Source: Blastococcus sp. CPCC 205250 (GTDB lineage Bacteria; Actinomycetota; Actinomycetes; Mycobacteriales; Geodermatophilaceae). From it: 64,000 nt of DNA. Made by a program: the position numbers and the translations under genes. The stretch is taken from assembly GCF_019799925.1 (NCBI RefSeq), contig NZ_JABGCG010000002.1, positions 186,001 through 250,000 on the forward strand, written 5' to 3'. Shown piece by piece: positions 46,497 to 55,152 of this stretch; positions within the stretch are counted from its first letter, which is position 1, and each line of letters starts with the position of its first letter. A model generated the notes under the pieces. That model worked only from the letters and a program-made list of their open reading frames with translations. It did no database searches and had not been told where the DNA came from.

Positions 46497-47633
46497 TCAG
46501 GCCGGTGCGCCCTCCAGCGGCGGGGTGTCGTAGACGATGACGCCGCGGATGTTCTTGCCGTTGACCAGGTCCTCGTACCCCTGGTTGACCTCGTCGAGGG
46601 TGTAGGTGGTGGTGATCAGCTCGTCGAGCTTGAGGTCGCCGGAACGGTAGAGCTCCACCATCTTCGGGATGTCGTGGAACGGGTCGCCCGAGCCGAACAG
46701 GCTGCCCTTCACGGTCTTCTCGAACAGGGTGAGCATCGCGCTGTTGAGCTCGATGTTCGGCTTGGTCGGGTCGGCGAGGCCGATGATGACCGCCGAGCCG
46801 CCCTTGCGGATGGTGTTCACCGCGTCGGAGACCACCTTCGCGTCGACGACGCCGACGGTGATGATCGCCTTGTCGGCGCCGACGCCGCGGGTGAGCTCCT
46901 GGATCAGCTCGTGCGCCTCCTCGGCGGTCTCGCAGCTGTGCGTGGCGCCCATCTGCTCGGCGGCCTCGCGCTTGTTGGGCAGCGGGTCGACGGCGACGAC
47001 GTTGCGCGCCCCGGCCAGCGCCGCGCCCTGGACGCTGTTGATGCCGATGCCACCGATGCCGTAGATGACGATCGTGTCGCCGGCCTCGGTCTCCGCCGCG
47101 TGCACGGCCGCGCCCCAGCCGGTGGGCACGCCGCAGCCGATGAGCACGACCTTCTCCAGCGGGAGGTCGTCGTCCACCTTGACCGCGGAGTTCTCGCTGA
47201 TCACGGCGCGCTCGGAGAACGTGCCGAGCATGCACATGCCGCCGAGGTCGTCCCCGTCGTGGTGGAAGCGGTAGGTGCCGTCGGGCAGCATCCCGTCGAG
47301 GATCGTGGCGCCCTGGTCGCACAGGTTGGACTTGCCCGTGGAGCACCAGCGGCAGTGCCCGCACACGGGCAGGAACGAGCAGATGACGTGGTCACCGGGC
47401 TTGAGCCGGGTGACCCCGGGCCCCACCTGCTCGATGACGCCGGCGCCCTCGTGCCCGCCCACGATCGGGAAGCGGGGCACGATGTCGCCGTGCCGCAGGT
47501 GCTCGTCGGAGTGGCACAGCCCGGCGGCGACGAACCGGATCAGCACCTCCCCGGCCTTGGGTTCGTCGAGATCGATCTCGGTGATCTCGAACGGCTCACC
47601 GACGGCGCGGAGTACGGCTGCCCTGGTCTTCAT
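46497..47633 (-). CDS. NDMA-dependent alcohol dehydrogenase, second paralogue
   Basis: 378 residues, zinc MDR family. GLCHSDEHLRHGD (catalytic zinc), CGHCRWCSTGKSNLC (structural zinc), GIGGIGINSVQGAALAG (nucleotide fold) and the C-terminal VNQGYEDLVNGKNIRGVIVY. Same family as the gene at 40527 but clearly diverged. ATG 47633 with GGAGG six bases upstream. It likely uses mycofactocin as external acceptor. Located downstream of a 235-bp region, rich in G and C runs, in which I see no gene. Confidence 0.86.
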   Translation of the reverse strand: MKTRAAVLRAVGEPFEITEIDLDEPKAGEVLIRFVAAGLCHSDEHLRHGDIVPRFPIVGGHEGAGVIEQVGPGVTRLKPGDHVICSFLPVCGHCRWCSTGKSNLCDQGATILDGMLPDGTYRFHHDGDDLGGMCMLGTFSERAVISENSAVKVDDDLPLEKVVLIGCGVPTGWGAAVHAAETEAGDTIVIYGIGGIGINSVQGAALAGARNVVAVDPLPNKREAAEQMGATHSCETAEEAHELIQELTRGVGADKAIITVGVVDAKVVSDAVNTIRKGGSAVIIGLADPTKPNIELNSAMLTLFEKTVKGSLFGSGDPFHDIPKMVELYRSGDLKLDELITTTYTLDEVNQGYEDLVNGKNIRGVIVYDTPPLEGAPA

Positions 47634-47868
47634 CGACCCTCCAGTCCCCGGCCCCGGCGCGGGCACCGGACGTGCTACACGGACGAGTCCCGGCGGGACG
47701 CCTGTGGGGCGTTCCGGCGGGATGGGGCCCATCGTCGGCGCGCGGTGTGACCGGAGCCACCCCCGGACGGGGGGACCCGGACGCTCGCCCGACGGGGGGA
47801 GGCCCCTTGGGGATCCGGTACCGGAACGGTCACCATCCCGGGGTGCCGATGTCCTCCGGGGTCCCTGC

Positions 47869-48522
47869 GTGACCTCCCTGCCGGGAGGGGAGCTCCCCTC
47901 CCCCCGCGCCGCCACGACGTCGTTCGCCGTCCCGGTGCGGCAGCCGACGCTCGAGTGGTCGGGGTCCCGGGGCGCGGGGCCCGGAACCCTCCCCGGGGCC
48001 CCGCCGGAGCCCCCGCCGCCGTCTCCCGGGGACGGCGGCGGGACCGGCCGGGGCCGGCGCGTCCTGGTGCGCCGGCTGGGTCCAGCGGTCCTCGCCGCGG
48101 TCGTGACGGCGGGGACGGTGTGGGGTCTGACCGCAGGCCCCTTCGGCGACCCGCCGCACAGCGCGCGGGAGGACCTCGCCAAGGCCTCGCCCACCCGGTC
48201 CGACACCGGCTGGCGACCTCTGGAGGTGGCCGGGGGCTTCGTGGTGACCGGCGACGGCGCCCGGTACCGCGTGGTCGACGGGATCTGCTACCTGCAGGTG
48301 CACCTGCGCGACCCCGACGGGGTCTGGGCGGCGAACGCGCCCATCGCCGTGCTGCCCGCATCGGCTCGTCCGGCGTGGAACCACGCGTTCGTCGCGAGCC
48401 ACGACGCGGTGCCGTACAGCGAGGTCGGCGTGTACGACGACGGCCAGGTGCTCATGACGCGTCCGGGCGACGCGGCTGCCGGCTACCTCGCACTGTCCGC
48501 GTCCTTCCCCGTGGGGGACTGA
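47869..48522 (+). CDS. Single-span membrane protein of unknown function
   Basis: 217 residues. N-terminus is Pro/Gly-rich and disordered (PGAPPEPPPPSPGDGGG), then a transmembrane helix LGPAVLAAVVTAGTVWGL, then an extracytoplasmic part with FVVTGDGARYRVVDGICYLQ and HDAVPYSEVGVYDDGQVLMT. No family recognised. GTG start chosen as the first in-frame codon before the disordered part; the upstream ribosome-binding site is weak. Convergent with a degraded lipoprotein gene. Confidence 0.55.
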   Translation: MTSLPGGELPSPRAATTSFAVPVRQPTLEWSGSRGAGPGTLPGAPPEPPPPSPGDGGGTGRGRRVLVRRLGPAVLAAVVTAGTVWGLTAGPFGDPPHSAREDLAKASPTRSDTGWRPLEVAGGFVVTGDGARYRVVDGICYLQVHLRDPDGVWAANAPIAVLPASARPAWNHAFVASHDAVPYSEVGVYDDGQVLMTRPGDAAAGYLALSASFPVGD

Positions 48523-48527
48523 GCGGG

Positions 48528-49030
48528 TCAGCCGCCGAGGTCGCTCAGGTCCAGGTGGTCGGCCGGCGGCACGATGGGCGCGACGGTGCCGAACTCGCTC
48601 AGGCGCAGAACGCCGCCGTCGACACCGGTCCTGGTGACCTGGAGGGGGTAGGGCTCCCCCTCGGCCGCGACGAGCAGCACCGCGCCCTCGGAGTCGTGCA
48701 GCTCCCACACCGGCCGGCCGTCGAGCTCCGCGGCGGTGACCTCGTCCTCGGTCGTCGTGTCGGGCGACCGCATCTCGGCGACGAGCCCGTCGACCGACAG
48801 GTCCTCCATGCCGTCGCCGGCCTCGGTGGGCACCAGGACCCAGGTGTCGGCGAACGTCGGCGACCCGGAGCCGCAGGTCCACCTCGGCCCGCTCGCCGTC
48901 CATCTCTCCATGGCCCCGTACACACGCACGGCACCGGCGCCCTCGAGCGCGTCGACGGCCGCCTCGGCGAGCTCCGGCCCGGTCCGGCCGGGGTCTGCTC
49001 GGCAGCCGACGTGGTGCCCGTGACGCCCCC
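48528..49030 (-). pseudogene. Degraded lipoprotein gene (LolA/LppX-like), probably frameshifted
   Basis: The 3' part reads FADTWVLVPTEAGDGMEDLS, then a coherent end LDGRPVWELHDSEGAVLLVA and PADHLDLSDLGG. Upstream, coherent segments appear in different frames: ELAEAAVDALEGAGAVRVYG, then DGERAEVDLRLRVAD, each typical of an exported lipoprotein, while the connecting in-frame translation is nonsense-like (WTASGPRWTCGSGS). The middle of the fold seems deleted and no lipobox or start remains. I read it as a pseudogene; the alternative is a short 133-residue protein starting at 48929. Sequencing error cannot be excluded. Confidence 0.45.
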
Positions 49031-49043
49031 TCCACCCGACCGG

Positions 49044-49634
49044 TCAGCTCCCGGGCGACGAGCGTGGCCGCGGGACCGGCCGCACGGCTGCCCCGGCACG
49101 GGCGGCGTCCAGCTCCACCGCGGCGTGCAGGACGGCGGGCCCCACGCGCAGCGCGCCGTCGGACAGCGCCGCGCACCGGACGCCGCCGCGGCCCCGCAGG
49201 CCCCGGTGGGCGCCGGGCGCGAGCACGACGTCCAGCCACGCGCACGGGTTCGCCGGCCGGCCCCCGCGCAGCCGCACTACCCCCTCCCCGCAGTCGAGGG
49301 CGAACTCCACCCCGCGCAGCGCCTCGACCTCCGCGCCGCGCAGGACGACGGTGCGCCGGGCCAGCAGCGGGTCGACCGGCGGCACGCCGAGCTCGGCGGC
49401 GAGGGCCTCCAGCGACTCGACGGCGAGCACGGTCAGCGCGGCGTCGCGGTGGGCGGCCCGCCCGGCGTAGCGGTCGCCGACGACGCCGTACCCGGCCCGC
49501 ACCTCGGCGCGGGACACCCGGTCGCCGTCCTGCGGCGGGACGACACCGCCCGGCCGCCCGTCGTAGCGGTGCACCGGCGAGACGACCAGCCCGACGACCT
49601 CGACGTCGTACGCCAACGGGAGATCGTTGATCAC
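49044..49634 (-). CDS. MOSC-domain protein
   Basis: 196 residues. VVGLVVSPVHRYDGRPGGVV, VRAGYGVVGDRYAGRAAHRD and LLARRTVVLRGAEVEALRGV are MOSC-family blocks; PANPCAWLDVVLAP carries the conserved cysteine. MOSC proteins bind molybdenum cofactor and can deliver sulfur. Last gene of a probable operon CoxD-like, CoxE-like, XdhC, MOSC. GTG start 26 bp after the XdhC-like stop; likely assists cofactor maturation of a molybdenum hydroxylase. Confidence 0.8.
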   Translation of the reverse strand: MINDLPLAYDVEVVGLVVSPVHRYDGRPGGVVPPQDGDRVSRAEVRAGYGVVGDRYAGRAAHRDAALTVLAVESLEALAAELGVPPVDPLLARRTVVLRGAEVEALRGVEFALDCGEGVVRLRGGRPANPCAWLDVVLAPGAHRGLRGRGGVRCAALSDGALRVGPAVLHAAVELDAARAGAAVRPVPRPRSSPGS

Positions 49635-49660
49635 GTGCCCGTCGTCGGCCCCGTCCTCCC

Positions 49661-50782
49661 TCAGCGGTCGGCCGTGCGGTGGATCGGGCCGTCGGCGCCG
49701 GTCAGCCGCTCGCCCGTGCCGCCCCACCGGCCGGCGATGATCTCGGCGGCGATCGAGACCGCGGTCTCCTCCGGCGTGCGGGCGCCGAGATCGAGGCCGA
49801 TCGGCGAGGAGAGCCGGCCCAGCTCGGCGTCGGTCATGCCGGCCTCGCGCAGGCGGTCCAGGCGCTCGTCGTGGGTGCGGCGGGAGCCCATCGCGCCGAC
49901 GTAGGCGACCGGCAGCCGCAGGGCCACCTCCAGCAGCGGGACGTCGAACTTCGGGTCGTGGGTGAGCACGCAGAGCACCGTGCGCTCGTCGATCCGGCCC
50001 GCGTCGACCTCGGCCTGGAGGTAGCGGTGCGGCCAGTCGACGATGACCTCGTGCGCGTCCGGGAACCGCTTCGGGGTCGCGAACACCGGCCGGGCGTCGC
50101 ACACGGTGACCCGGTAGCCCAGGAAGGCGCCCACCCGCGCCACGGCGGCGGCGAAGTCGATCGCGCCGAACACCACCATCCGGGCGGCCGGCGCGAAGGA
50201 GTTCACGAACAGCGTCAGGTCGTCGCCGCGGCGCTCGCCGTCGTGGCCGACGTGCAGCAGCCCCGTGCGGCCCGCGGCGAGCATCCCGCGGGCGTCGGCG
50301 GCCACGGCGTCGTCCAGCCGCTGCGCGCCCAGCGTCCCGGAGGCCCGCTCGGGCCACAGCACCAGCCGCTTGCCCAGCCGGTCGTCGGGTCCCTTCACGC
50401 AGGTGACGACGGCGACCGGCTCGTGCCGGCCCACCGACTCGGCGATCTCCCCCAGCTCGGGGAACGACTCGCGCGACACCTGCTCGACGAAGACGTCGAG
50501 GATGCCGCCGCAGGTCAGGCCGACGGCGAACGCGTCGTCGTCGCTGACGCCGTAGCGCTCCAGCGTGGGGACGCCGCTCTCGACGACGTCGCGCGCCTCC
50601 TCGTACACCGCGCCCTCGACGCAGCCGCCGGAGACGCTGCCCACCGCGGTGCCGTCGGGGCCGACCAGCATCGAGGCGCCGGCGGGGCGCGGGGCCGAGC
50701 GCCACGTGGCGACGACCGTCCCCATGCCGACCGTCTGCCCGGCCTGCCACCAACCCACCAGGTCGTCGAGCACGTCACGCAC
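49661..50782 (-). CDS. XdhC/CoxF family molybdenum-cofactor maturation protein
   Basis: 373 residues. N-terminal XdhC domain with RPAGASMLVGPDGTAVGSVS then GGCVEGAVYEEARDVVESG, and C-terminal Rossmann fold with VFGAIDFAAAVARVGAFLGY and AYVGAMGSRRTHDERLDRLR. XdhC binds molybdenum cofactor, promotes its sulfuration and inserts it into xanthine-oxidase-type enzymes; CoxF is its counterpart in CO dehydrogenase clusters. GTG start, 50 bp after the CoxE-like stop, same strand. The most likely client in the window is CoxL. Confidence 0.87.
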   Translation of the reverse strand: MRDVLDDLVGWWQAGQTVGMGTVVATWRSAPRPAGASMLVGPDGTAVGSVSGGCVEGAVYEEARDVVESGVPTLERYGVSDDDAFAVGLTCGGILDVFVEQVSRESFPELGEIAESVGRHEPVAVVTCVKGPDDRLGKRLVLWPERASGTLGAQRLDDAVAADARGMLAAGRTGLLHVGHDGERRGDDLTLFVNSFAPAARMVVFGAIDFAAAVARVGAFLGYRVTVCDARPVFATPKRFPDAHEVIVDWPHRYLQAEVDAGRIDERTVLCVLTHDPKFDVPLLEVALRLPVAYVGAMGSRRTHDERLDRLREAGMTDAELGRLSSPIGLDLGARTPEETAVSIAAEIIAGRWGGTGERLTGADGPIHRTADR

Positions 50783-50832
50783 GAAGGACCCCCTGCCACA
50801 CCGATCGTCGGGCGTTCATGGACCTGCAACCG

Positions 50833-51972
50833 TCATGCACGGGCGATCACTCCCGTCAGCTCCTCGAACGCGGCCAGGCTGTGCCCGGCCACGAACGCGT
50901 CCAACGACGGCAGCGCCGCCTGCATGCCGCCGGTCAGCGGCTCGTAGCCCACCCGGCCCTTGTGCGGGTTCACCCAGACGACGGCGTGCGCGAGCCGGCG
51001 CAGCCGGGCCATCTGCTCGGCCAGCAGCTCGGTGCCGCCGCGCTCCCAGCCGTCGCTGCAGACCACGACGACGGCGCCCCGGGCGGTGCCGCGCTGCCCC
51101 CACCGGTCCAGGAACGCCTTGAGCACCTCGCCGAGCCGGGTGCCGCCGGACCAGTCGGGGATCGCCTCGCCGCTGGCCGCCAGCGCCCGGTCCGGGTCGC
51201 GCAGCCGCAGCTCCCGGGTGACCCGCGTGAGGCGGGTGCCGATGGTGAAGACCTCCGTCGACGCCGGCCGGGCGCGCACCGCCACGTGGGCGAAGCGCAG
51301 CAGGGCGTCGGAGTAGGGGCTCATCGACCCGGAGACATCGACCAGCAGGACGACGCGGCGCGGCCGGGGCCGGGCGCGCCGGTGCACCAGCCGGGTGACC
51401 TCGCCGCCGTCGCGCAGGGCCCGGCGCACGGTGCGGGCGGCGTGCACCGACCCGTGGGCGCTCGGCCGCCGCCGCCGGGACGCCCGCATGGGCGTGGCCG
51501 GCCGCAGCAGGGCGAACAGCCGGCGCAGCTCCTCCCGCTCGGTCAGGGTCAGCTCGGCGACGTCGCGGTGGCGCAGCACCTCGTCGGCGCTGGCCTGCCC
51601 GGCGACGTCGGAGGGCGCGTCGTCCTCCCCCTCGCCGGTGCCGGTCTCCAGCGGCGCCGACAGTGCCACGACCTGCCGCTGGTCGGCGGGCGCGGACCGC
51701 ATCCGGGGCGCCTCCCCGGCGAAGTACGCCGCGAAGGCGGCGTCGTAGCGCTCCAGGTCGTCGGGGCCACTGCACAGCGTCAGCCGCCCGGCCCAGTAGA
51801 CCGAGGTGGGGTCCAGGACGTCGAGGGCACCGATCGCCTCGAGCATCGCCTCGACGCGGTCGGGTGAGGCGGTCACGCCGGCGACGCGCAGCGTCCGCGC
51901 GAAGCCCAGCACCGTGGCGACCACGTCGCGCGGGGGCGGCCCGCCGTTGCCCGCCGTCGCCGGCTCAGCCAC
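50833..51972 (-). CDS. coxE: VWA-domain CoxE-like protein
   Basis: 379 residues. N-terminal helical CoxE region (VVATVLGFARTLRVAGVTAS; RYDAAFAAYFAGEAP), then a VWA domain with MIDAS motif DVSGSM in VVLLVDVSGSMSPYSDALLR and the VVVCSDGWERGG block. In Oligotropha CoxE works with CoxD in assembling the CO dehydrogenase metal centre. Start GTG overlaps the CoxD-like stop by 8 bp, so the pair is coupled. Confidence 0.84.
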   Translation of the reverse strand: MAEPATAGNGGPPPRDVVATVLGFARTLRVAGVTASPDRVEAMLEAIGALDVLDPTSVYWAGRLTLCSGPDDLERYDAAFAAYFAGEAPRMRSAPADQRQVVALSAPLETGTGEGEDDAPSDVAGQASADEVLRHRDVAELTLTEREELRRLFALLRPATPMRASRRRRPSAHGSVHAARTVRRALRDGGEVTRLVHRRARPRPRRVVLLVDVSGSMSPYSDALLRFAHVAVRARPASTEVFTIGTRLTRVTRELRLRDPDRALAASGEAIPDWSGGTRLGEVLKAFLDRWGQRGTARGAVVVVCSDGWERGGTELLAEQMARLRRLAHAVVWVNPHKGRVGYEPLTGGMQAALPSLDAFVAGHSLAAFEELTGVIARA

Positions 51973-52852
51973 CGAAGAGCGCTCCGCGGGCGAGCGAGTG
52001 CACCCGGTCGGTGTCCTCGCGGTACTTGAGCACCGCGCCCAGGGTGCGGGCAGCCAGGTCGGGGTCCAGCTCGCGGGCCCCGAGGGCGTGCAGCGCACTG
52101 GCCCAGTCCATCGCCTCGGCCACGCCGGGGGGCTTGAGCAGGTCCAGGCCGCGCAGCTTCGCCGTCGCCCCGGCCACCTGGCGGGCCAGCCGCTCGGTCA
52201 CCTCCGGCAGGCGGGTCCGCAGGATGGCCACCTCGCGGTCGAAGTCCGGGTGCTGCAGCCAGTGGTAGAGGCAGCGCCGCTTGAGCGCGTCGTGCACCTC
52301 GCGGGTGCGGTTGGAGGTGAGCACGACCAGCGGCGGGACGTCGGCCCGCACGGTGCCCAGCTCCGGGATGGAGATGGTGAAGTCCGACAGCACCTCCAGC
52401 AGGAACGCCTCGAACTCGTCGTCGGCCCGGTCGACCTCGTCGACCAGCAGCACGCTGGGCGAGTCCTCCAGGGCCTGCAGCAGCGGGCGGGCCAGCAGGA
52501 AGCGGCGGTCGTAGAGCGAGGCCTCCAGGGCCTGCGTGTCGCCCGTGGCGTGCGCTGCCTCGGCGGCGCGCAGGTGCAGCAGCTGGCGGCCGAAGTCCCA
52601 GTCGTAGAGCGCCTGGCTGGCCTCCAGGCCCTCGTAGCACTGGAGGCGGTAGATCGGCCGGCCGGTCACCTCGGCCAGCGCGCGGGCCAGGGCGGTCTTG
52701 CCCACGCCGGCCTCGCCCTCCAGGAACAGCGGCCGGCGCATGACCAGCGCCAGGTACGCCGCGGTCGCCAGTCCCTCGTCGGGCAGGTAGCCGGTGGCCC
52801 GCAGCGCCTCGGCGAGCGCGTCCGGGTCGGCGGGCAGGGTGGGCTGGCTCAC
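51965..52852 (-). CDS. coxD: MoxR/CoxD-like AAA+ ATPase
   Basis: 295 residues. Walker A GEAGVGKTALA (46-56), Walker B in VLLVDEVDRADDEFEAFLLE, sensor region VVLTSNRTREVHDALKRRCL. CoxD is an AAA+ chaperone that unfolds or remodels apo-CO dehydrogenase so the metal centre can be built. First gene of a minus-strand operon with CoxE-like, XdhC/CoxF-like and MOSC genes. GTG start at 52852. Located about 29 kb from coxSLMG, so the system is split. Confidence 0.85.
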   Translation of the reverse strand: MSQPTLPADPDALAEALRATGYLPDEGLATAAYLALVMRRPLFLEGEAGVGKTALARALAEVTGRPIYRLQCYEGLEASQALYDWDFGRQLLHLRAAEAAHATGDTQALEASLYDRRFLLARPLLQALEDSPSVLLVDEVDRADDEFEAFLLEVLSDFTISIPELGTVRADVPPLVVLTSNRTREVHDALKRRCLYHWLQHPDFDREVAILRTRLPEVTERLARQVAGATAKLRGLDLLKPPGVAEAMDWASALHALGARELDPDLAARTLGAVLKYREDTDRVHSLARGALFGG

Positions 52853-52903
52853 GTCTGCAGCATCCCACCTCGCGTCCGGCGCGGTCGGGGCACGATGGCG
52901 GGC

Positions 52904-54175
52904 ATGCCCGACCTCTCCTCCGGGGACGACCTGCGCGCCTTCGTCGACGCCGCACCCACCCCGTTCCACGCCGTCGCCGAGCTCGGCCGCCGGCTCAACG
53001 CCGCCGGGTTCACCGAGCTCGCCGAGGGTGATGCCTGGACCCTCGCGCCGGGCGCCGGGCACTTCGTCGTCCGGCACGGCAGCCTGATCGCCTTCCGGGT
53101 CGGCAGCGCGTCGCCGGCCGAGGCGGGGCTGCGGCTGGTCGGCACGCACACCGACTCCCCCACCTTCCGCGTGCGGCCGCGGCCCGACGTCCGCCAGGCC
53201 GGCTACCGGCTGGTGGGGGTCGAGCCCTACGGCGGCGGCCTCTGGCACACCTGGCTGGACCGGGAGCTCACCGTGGCCGGCCGGGTGGTGCTGCGCGGGG
53301 GCGGGACGGCGCTGGTCCGGCTGCCCGGAGCGCCGCTGCGGCTCCCGTCGCTGGCGATCCACCTGGACCGCAGCGTGCGGGAGGGGCTGACGCTGGACCC
53401 CCAGCGCGAGCTGGTCCCGGTGTGGTCCCACGACCTGGCCGACGCCGACGGCCTCGCCGCCGCCGTGGCCGAGGCAGCCGGGGTCGCCGCGGACGACGTC
53501 CTCGCCGCGGACCTGGTGCTCGCCGACACCCAGCCCGCGGGCACCGCCGGCGCCGACGGCACCTGGGTCGCCGCGCCGCGGCTGGACAACCTGGCCAGCT
53601 GCCACGCCGCCGTCACCGCGCTCGTCGCCGCCCCTGCCGGGGCGCGAACCCAGCTGCTGGTCGCCAACGACCACGAGGAGGTGGGCAGCGGCTCGATGTC
53701 CGGGGCGCGCGGCAGCTTCCTGGCCGACGTCGTCGGCCGGCTGGTCGCCCTCGCCGATCCCGGGGACCCGCAGGCGCTCCCCCGTGCCCTGGCGCGGTCC
53801 CGGCTGGTGTCGGCCGACATGGCGCATGCGGTGCACCCGACCCGGTCCGACCGGCACGAGCCGGCCCACCGGCCGCAGCTCGGTGGCGGGCCGGTGGTCA
53901 AGGTGAACGCCAACCAGGCCTACGCGACCGACGCGGCCGGCAGTGCCTGGTTCGCCGAGCGGTGCGCCGCGGCGTCGGTGCCCGTCCAGACCTTCGTGTC
54001 CCGTGCCGACCTGCCGTGCGGCAGCACGATCGGCCCGCTGACGGCCACCCGGCTGGGGATCCCCACCGTGGACGTCGGTGCCCCGATGCTGGCCATGCAC
54101 TCGTGCCGGGAGCTCGCCTCGGCCGTGGACGTGCCCCTGGTGGTCGCCGCGCTGACCAGCTGCTTCGCCGACTGA
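52904..54175 (+). CDS. M18 family aminopeptidase
   Basis: 423 residues. Metal ligands and catalytic residues as in PepB/ApeB-type M18 enzymes: GTHTDSPTFRVRP (His, Asp), ARLDNLAS-like PRLDNLASC (Asp), ANDHEEVGSGSMSGA (catalytic Glu and ligand Glu), ADMAHAVHP (Asp), and AMHSCRE (His). Two zinc ions, cytoplasmic, removes N-terminal residues from peptides. ATG 52904 is used; an in-frame ATG at 52895 is possible and only adds three residues. It is divergent from the coxD-like operon, 51 bp apart, and followed by a very large nested hairpin. Confidence 0.87.
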   Translation: MPDLSSGDDLRAFVDAAPTPFHAVAELGRRLNAAGFTELAEGDAWTLAPGAGHFVVRHGSLIAFRVGSASPAEAGLRLVGTHTDSPTFRVRPRPDVRQAGYRLVGVEPYGGGLWHTWLDRELTVAGRVVLRGGGTALVRLPGAPLRLPSLAIHLDRSVREGLTLDPQRELVPVWSHDLADADGLAAAVAEAAGVAADDVLAADLVLADTQPAGTAGADGTWVAAPRLDNLASCHAAVTALVAAPAGARTQLLVANDHEEVGSGSMSGARGSFLADVVGRLVALADPGDPQALPRALARSRLVSADMAHAVHPTRSDRHEPAHRPQLGGGPVVKVNANQAYATDAAGSAWFAERCAAASVPVQTFVSRADLPCGSTIGPLTATRLGIPTVDVGAPMLAMHSCRELASAVDVPLVVAALTSCFAD

Positions 54176-54192
54176 GCCGCCCCCGGCACGCA

Positions 54193-54274
54193 GCAGCGGC
54201 CGGGCCCCCCACGCAGGTGGCCGGCCGGGACGAGTCCTCGGCCGGCCACCGCCGTGTCGGAGCCCGGCCGCTGC
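54193..54274. terminator. Nested double hairpin between convergent genes
   Basis: Outer stem GCAGCGGCCGGGC (54193-54205) with GCCCGGCCGCTGC (54262-54274), 13 bp perfect; inner stem GGTGGCCGGCCG (54216-54227) with CGGCCGGCCACC (54239-54250), 12 bp perfect, whose loop holds GGAC-GA-GTCC. Three concentric perfect stems in 82 bp, between the M18 and PRC/DUF2382 genes. Confidence 0.72.
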
Positions 54275-54294
54275 CGGGCGATCATCCGATCAGG

Positions 54295-55152
54295 TCAGCC
54301 GATGCGGCCGTCCCGGTCGCGGTCGAGGGTGCCCTCGGCGCCCTCCATCTCGATCTGCTCCTTGCGCACGGTGTCGCTGACGGTCTCCTGGTCGGTGACC
54401 GTGGTCTTGTCCAGGCGGACGCGCTCGACCGGCACGGCCTCCTTGGCGACGACGGGGCGCTCGGCGTGCAGCGTGACCTCGTGCTCCTCCTCGGAGATGG
54501 CCGGGCCGTCCATCGCGTTGCCGATGTTGGCGTCGGTGATCGGCTCACGCTCGAGCCGGACCTCCTCGCGCGACACGGGGACGGTCTCAGTCACGTTCTC
54601 GGTGACCACGAACTTGCGGAGCCGGGCGCGGCCGACCTCCTCGGTCCGGGTGCCGACCGACAGGTGCTCCTCGGAGCGCGTCATGGCGTTGTCGGTGGTC
54701 GGGCCGGAGGTGTCGTGACCGACGGTGCCGTGCTCGTTGGTCAGGTCGCGGCGACCGGTCGTCTGCGTGTCGGCCATGCCGGTGGTGGTGGTGGTGTCGG
54801 CCACGCCGGTGGTCTGCGTGGTCTGCGTCGTCTGCGTGCCAGCGCCCATGCCGTAGTACCGGTACAGCTCCTGCTCCTCCTGCGGGGAGAGGTGGCCGTC
54901 GGTGTCGATCTTCGGGGCGTCCTTCACCCGCTCCTTGCTCACCGGTACGCGCAGGCCCTCGTTGGTGAGGTCGGCGTCGCGGATCGGCACGAAGGACTCC
55001 TTCGTGCCGAACAGGCCGGTGCGGACGGTCAGCCACTCGGGCTGGCCGGTCTCGTCGTCGAGGTAGACCTCGGACGCCGAGCCGATCTTGCTGCCGGACT
55101 CGTCGTAGACGTCCTGGCCGATCACTCGGCTGATGCTCTCGGTGCCGATCAT
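54295..55152 (-). CDS. PRC-barrel and DUF2382 stress-type protein with EF-hand-like loops
   Basis: 285 residues. N-terminal PRC barrel (SISRVIGQDVYDESGSKIGS, then EVYLDDETGQPEWLTVRTGL). A Thr/Gln-rich low-complexity stretch follows (TQTTQTTQTTGVADTTTTTG). The C-terminal half is DUF2382 (REEVRLEREPITDANIGNAM; RPVVAKEAVPVERVRLDKTT), widespread in desiccation- and stress-tolerant bacteria. IDTDGHLSPQEEQEL and the final LDRDRDGRIG resemble Ca-binding loops (DxDxDG). ATG 55152 preferred (GGGAGC about ten bases upstream); 55170 is an alternative. Function: probably surface or stress protection, unproven. Confidence 0.8.
   Translation of the reverse strand: MIGTESISRVIGQDVYDESGSKIGSASEVYLDDETGQPEWLTVRTGLFGTKESFVPIRDADLTNEGLRVPVSKERVKDAPKIDTDGHLSPQEEQELYRYYGMGAGTQTTQTTQTTGVADTTTTTGMADTQTTGRRDLTNEHGTVGHDTSGPTTDNAMTRSEEHLSVGTRTEEVGRARLRKFVVTENVTETVPVSREEVRLEREPITDANIGNAMDGPAISEEEHEVTLHAERPVVAKEAVPVERVRLDKTTVTDQETVSDTVRKEQIEMEGAEGTLDRDRDGRIG

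Noticed and set aside
47634..47868. A short gene in the region before the 217-residue membrane protein
   Set aside because: Candidate frames are Pro/Arg-rich, lack ribosome-binding sites and have no family blocks.
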